NCBI GenBank assembly: GCA_022496805.1
Contig: CM040085.1
Coordinates: 19,807,811-19,871,810 of the forward strand
Reading direction: 5' to 3'
Length of the DNA: 64,000 nt
Source of the DNA: Pohlia nutans
Taxonomy: Eukaryota > Streptophyta > Bryopsida > Bryales > Mniaceae
Part shown: positions 59,129 to 64,000 of the stretch, one piece after another
Layout: each line of letters begins with the position of its first letter
How positions within the stretch are numbered: the stretch's first letter is position 1
The notes under the pieces: generated by a model
Seen by the model: only the letters and a program-made list of their open reading frames with translations
The model's database searches: none
What the model was told of the DNA's origin: nothing
Position numbers and translations under genes: made by a program

Positions 59129-62100
59129 CTACACGTAGTAAAACATGCCCACCTCTATCAGACTGGTATGCGGAATTTTGAAGACTAAAGCTGGGTCTCG
59201 ACTGTTTTTCCTTAAAAAAGTGTAGGCGTAATTAATGGCACACTTCTTCATAATGCTGGACGACTTCTTTGCCTTCACATATGGGTGACTCATCATGTAT
59301 GCCACACCCGCATCTTTTGCTTTGGAAAGAACCATGAGCTCCTTCCGAGTATCAGTCCGTGTGGATTCATCGTCCGTGTCGCTCTCTATGGGAATGTCGA
59401 AATGCACCCTTCTCTTGGGAGTTCCACCAGGTGATGACTTAAACCAGTCCATAGACTGCACAAGTTCAGAACAATTTAAAAACCATGTTCAGAAGATATC
59501 ATCACTAATAAACGTAGCAACTAAAAGATAGGCTTTGTAACTTATGTAGCTGGACTAATAACACATAACTTATTTCATGTTGAAAACTCGGGCTCAAATT
59601 TCGAGTTGCAACTCACTTTCTAGAGAGTTAAAAACCGATGTCAATTCAATGTAAATGTAGCTTAGCCTCTTCTCCTTCAATCATAACATTCTATACTACA
59701 ATGCATCCTTTCTAGTTACAACTTGCATTGCCAATATATTGTTCAAGTTTAATCATGAAACTGCATTCATGCTTAAATCAGATTCTTTTTTAAACTAATC
59801 TTACAACTGTCCATATATAGACTGAGAAAATGGACATCATGGATTTCCAAGATTTAGGGTTGATTTCAAGGTTTCATAACATTCTTGAGCCCACCATGTC
59901 AAGTCTATTTCAAGATGCAGGCTTCCATGGCACACAGTGAAGGTGAGGAATTTCAGCCTCTTTAGCAAAATTCATAGATGTGAAGATTTGTTAGCCAATT
60001 TTGGCGAAATATTTTAGATTCTTTAATACATTTGTAGCAAATTACTATATATAGTATAAAATTGGCTAATTTCGCCATATTGGGAGTAGCCATTAGGCTA
60101 AAAAGTAGTGGCTAATTCTCTAAAAAATGAGTAAAAATTAGCATCAATTTTTTTTTTGGTAGCCACTGATGGCAAGAAAACTTGAATTCCATGATCCAAA
60201 GTGGTACTGTAGGTGAAATGTTCTGTCCAGAAAGAATAGTAAATATGCTAAACATTTGAGGATGGTTTACCATACCTGCAATCTATCGGTGACGTCAGAC
60301 ATGGTCCCCATGGATCTGATGCTGTCCTCCATCGTGAAGGAGGAGTTTCTCCGAAGTAACGATGGCGTAGTCCCCATGACAGTCAGGTGACCTTCGAAGG
60401 TCAATTCATTGCTGGAAAACGGATCCAACTCTTGGCTGGACATGATCTCTTCATTTTGGATGAACTCCGCCAGATTGGCTATCACTTGGTTCTCAAAATC
60501 ACTCTCGTCCCTACGTACGTCTTTGTATCCATACCGCACCACACACCTGCATCCATCCCCAAGCACATTCATTGTCAACACTGCAGCAAGAAATAGAAAA
60601 AGAAAGATTATGTAAAAGTTATGTTCGAAAATGAAGATTAAAAAATAAGACATACATGTACAGTAGGGTCCAATAAAGTTACAAATTCTGTGTACAGTCC
60701 GTTCAAACAAACGTGATTGTCCTTTGATAATACCTGTTTTTTGTGTGGACAACTAACATTGCAGTTTTATGCAATCTCAATCAAATTTCACTTACAGAAA
60801 ACAAAACTCCATCTCCAACGAATTATTTCTTCAATTTTCTTTCTTTCGTGATAATTAATTGAAAAATAATCTTTTAAATTGAATTCCGTGAACATGAAGG
60901 AAATACCAGCACTCAAATCTCTCCATGCTAGTTGATAGCCCAAAAAAGGTGCCAACTTCACACTATAAACAGTGGTAACACCTACCCAAATTTTGTAAAT
61001 AAATTAGCTATTTATAAATTGTAATTGGATTTTGCACCATCATATTCAGGGACATGAAATTACTTTAGAGCGAAGATCACAGTATTCATATGGTTTTGAG
61101 AACAGCAAAAAGGAAAAGAATTTGTAATTTTATTGGAACGTGCGATATTCCTCTGGGCATGCAAATGAAACTTTAAACCCTTACAACTTTTGCATACGAT
61201 ATGCAAAAGACACATTCTTTGGTGCATTGGAATCCTCGCTTTACGTGGAAGAGGGAAAGTGATGAGGCATACCTGTACATGTGATAGTCCTTGGGGCCAA
61301 TGCGGCCAATCAAGTAGCGTTCGTCATTGGTGACATACGGGACAGGAGCGGATTTCATGCAAACAAAAACAAGGACTTCATGGAAGGCGGGCAAGTTGGT
61401 GACGAAGTGCGAGAAGAGGGCGGGCACGCCAGTGACAAGGTCAGTGTAGATCAAGCCGATGCCGGGAACGCGCACAATGCCGAGGCTGGGGCCGAGATCC
61501 AGCAGCCACTTCATGGAGAGCTTGTTCTGGATGTCATACTCGTATTTCATGGTGGTGCCGTAGTTCCAGCAGTACATGACTGTCATGAACACGGCCGCAA
61601 TGACCAGCGGCACCCAGCCTCCCTGCGGCACCTTGTTCAAGGCTGTGGATAAATACAGAAGCTCCACGGACCCAAACACCACGCAGAACAGCAACGCCCA
61701 CACGATGCTGCGTTGCCAAACTGTTATGATCACCAGCGTCATCAGCAGCGTCGTCACCAGCATCACTATGATCACCGCGATTCCTGCCACATCCATCCAT
61801 TTCTCACAATGTGGATCAGGGGGACAATCCTCTTCAAAAGGCGAGGAAGGAAAAAAATAGATCATCTCTTGCCTTGGTGATCTCATATTTGCAGCAGTCA
61901 GCCCATTTGTGTGACTTCTCCCATTACCCAAGCAAGATATATATTCAATGCTTGATCACATTTATGTATTTAAATTCCTCCAAACTTGCTCACAATATCC
62001 CAAGTTACTACAGTCCACCCTGGATAGTGTTATGCCTCATTTCGTAAAAATGTTTCGTAACAGTTAATGTTTCAACGATTTATGAAGTACACTTACATAA

Positions 62101-63868
62101 CAAACATAAAGTTATAACAAGTTGTTCACTTGTTTACTTTGCAGCACATTAAAAGAAATTCCGCCCTCACTTGATCCCAAGACTCTTCGTTCCTTGTATT
62201 CTCATATTAGGTACGATGGCAGATTTCAGAGCGCCACAAATGTGTGAGAATTAGTCGTTTCAAGTGCCCAGAATGGTGACCTCTGAAATCTGTGAGGATT
62301 AGTAGTTTCAAGTGCCTGGAATGGTCATATTCGTTAAAACGATGTGTTTGAGCATCCTTCAAGTGCACAAACCTCTAACAACTTAAGACTAGTATAGAGA
62401 TGAGATTCGAGATGAAGTTTTTCCCATTTTAATAAATATGATGATTGGAGCTTTGAAAACTAGAAATTTCATGTGCTCCTGAAGATGGGTTTTAAGGTGA
62501 CCAACTGAAACCTTGAGCTCTGAAACCGAGAGATGAGGTTCAGTTGGGCTCCAGTTTTCAGTTGGTTGACTCAAAACTGCTATGGTTCCGCAACCAATAT
62601 TGTGAAATTCCACCATTTTGACAAATATGGAGTTCAAGACAGTTCTTAAGTCCGTATGTTCACTATAGCACGATCCCAAGGGAATTTCGGTTTTGTATGA
62701 TGACAGATACACTGCGTGACAAAAATTACGTACTGGCACAAACTCTAAATCTTGTTAAGCGTATTGACTTTTTGACACACGAATGGCTAACTACTTCGGA
62801 ACTGAATGGAACTCAAGGACCAAATCTGCAAATCTTTCTTCTAATGAGAACTGTTGTATCTAAATAAATTGAATTATTCAGGGACCAAATCTGCAAAGTC
62901 TTGTTCTGTATCTAAAGAAATCAACTTGTATTCGAGAGAAGAGAAGAGCAGGCTGTACCGTAGGCATTTCCGATCTCAATGACGTCCTGGAAACCGATAG
63001 TCATAGCCAGGCAGAGGATTAACATCATCCAGTTGATCTCTGGTATGTAGATTTGTCCATAAATGTGGTTGGAGGTGTGCACCACTTTGACCCGCGGGAA
63101 GCATCCAAGTGCCATACATTGGTTGATGATGGAAAATGTTGCAGAGATGACTGCTTGGCTCCCTACAATTGAGGCCAATGTTGCTATCACAAACACAGGC
63201 CAAAATACAGGCTCTGCATGAAAACCACAAGACTATTATGTCAATGGCATTTCAACAGTGTTTTGATGATATTGGGTTGAATTCATAGAGAAATCAAAAA
63301 TTTGTTGGTCAAAAAAGAAAGAAATTTGAACAAAAGGAAGTCGACATAGGACCTCCTCAAAAACTCATGACGCCTTCAGGGGCTAAATTAACAACTAACC
63401 TGGAACAGATTTGAAGAATGCATGTTCCACATGATCAAGGTTCTTCGAGAGATAGGCAGCCTGTCCTATGTACCCAATCAACAAGGAAGGGTACACAACA
63501 GCTGTAAACGCAATCTGCAAACATATATCCACATATGTAATCAATACAATGAATATCCTGAATAACCCCAAAACAAACGGTAATGATCATACGGCGTGTT
63601 TAAAAGCGGTGCACAGAGCTCGAAAAAATAGGACTCGTATAGATCTGAGGTTTCATATGGGGATCTGACAAAAAGTGCCAATTCCTTGAACTTTGCCATT
63701 TTTATATTTTTTCAGTGCAGTATCTCAGCATCAGTAAATGGCTAAAGAATGGTATGTAAGCTCAAATAAGTAAATCAATATAAATAAACCATTTTTCAAT
63801 GACACTAAGCTTCACCTTTATCGATGTGCGCGAAAAATGGCCAAGATCTGCATACATCGCCTCTGCCC
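59129..63868 (-). CDS. HAK/KUP/KT potassium transporter, C-terminal part
   Basis: Six exons on the minus strand: 63868-63816, 63514-63400, 63213-62959, 61783-61273, 60546-60276, 59455-59129. They give 509 residues in one consistent frame ending in a TAG/TAA-class stop at 59129-59131. The 5' exons lie beyond 64000, so the gene is partial here. HAK/KUP proteins move K+ (with H+) across the plasma or vacuolar membrane. Recognisable landmarks: [59 protein letters not shown], the hydrophobic segments [20 protein letters not shown] and [17 protein letters not shown]-like [62 protein letters not shown] in the cytoplasmic tail and the terminal [11 protein letters not shown] typical of the family. Which paralogue it is cannot be judged from this part. 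Confidence 0.93.
59980..60175. repeat. Possible small inverted-repeat insertion in the transporter intron
   Basis: TTAGCCAATTTTGGCG near 59990 and AAAATTGGCTAATTTCGCC near 60058 are partly complementary, with related GTAGCCA/TGGCTA motifs further along. The ends are not sharp and the class is unknown. Confidence 0.3.
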
Positions 63869-64000
63869 CTGCTCACAAGAATTGAAGAAGGGTTATTTCA
63901 TTGGTCATATTGTGGAAAGCATAATTCAGATAGGTCCAAATTTATATCACCGGAATCAATGAAGAACAGTGCATGTGTTTATGAAAACAAAAATAGAATT

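Noticed and set aside
60660..60720. CAGTAGGGTCCAATAAAGTTAC after TA, resembling a Tc1 terminus
   Set aside because: No complementary second end was identified within the transporter intron.
61281..61652. 123-codon plus-strand ORF opposite the large transporter exon
   Set aside because: Antisense shadow of a well-supported HAK/KUP exon with no recognisable domain.

Overview
This is a nuclear window from a land plant. Three multi-exon genes with conventional GT-AG introns belong to plant families: a PICKLE-type CHD3 chromatin remodeller, a cytosolic-type NAD malate dehydrogenase and a HAK/KUP potassium transporter. A fourth gene encodes a proline-rich membrane protein. No bacterial features were seen. 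The AT-rich spacers, long introns, an intact Tc1-type DD34E transposon and a LINE with a PD..E-type C-terminal region would be unusual in a flowering plant, so I lean towards a seed-free plant (bryophyte, lycophyte or fern). That is an inference; the species cannot be read from the sequence.

Layout. 1-25 kb is repeat-dominated. It holds an apparently complete Tc1-like transposon (6607-8204), a CACTA-type hairpin (6291-6410), a five-unit minisatellite (12.9-13.5 kb), a pair of large inverted arms around a decayed LINE (16.5-19.0 kb), and a nested cluster at 21.8-24.4 kb in which two fold-back elements sit at one TA inside an older MITE. 25.2-28.2 kb (minus strand) carries the proline-rich membrane-protein gene, with possible leader exons up to about 29.8 kb. 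34.3-46.8 kb (plus strand) carries the complete 32-exon PICKLE-like gene, with its own MITEs in introns 8, 23, 28 and 30. 48.5-51.2 kb is a run of MITEs. 52.1-54.7 kb (minus) is malate dehydrogenase. 57.8-58.6 kb has two more abutting MITEs. 59.1 kb to the window end (minus) is the 3' part of the HAK/KUP gene, whose 5' part lies beyond 64000. The genes are independent housekeeping or regulatory loci and do not form a cluster.

The most notable signal is a heterogeneous population of about 14 short non-coding elements bounded by the tetranucleotide TTAA, with terminal inverted repeats that begin CCCTTT, CCCCTAA or CTCCTAAAGG. The outer T on the left and the outer A on the right are kept at nearly every end, which points to a four-base TTAA target duplication. 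TTAA plus CCC termini is the signature of the piggyBac superfamily, which is hardly described in land plants. Several elements abut and share a single TTAA. No piggyBac-type transposase is in the window.

Gene models were built by hand: exon borders were chosen by splice consensus, and reading-frame sums are consistent across every exon for all four genes. Assignments rest on remembered family motifs, not on a database search.
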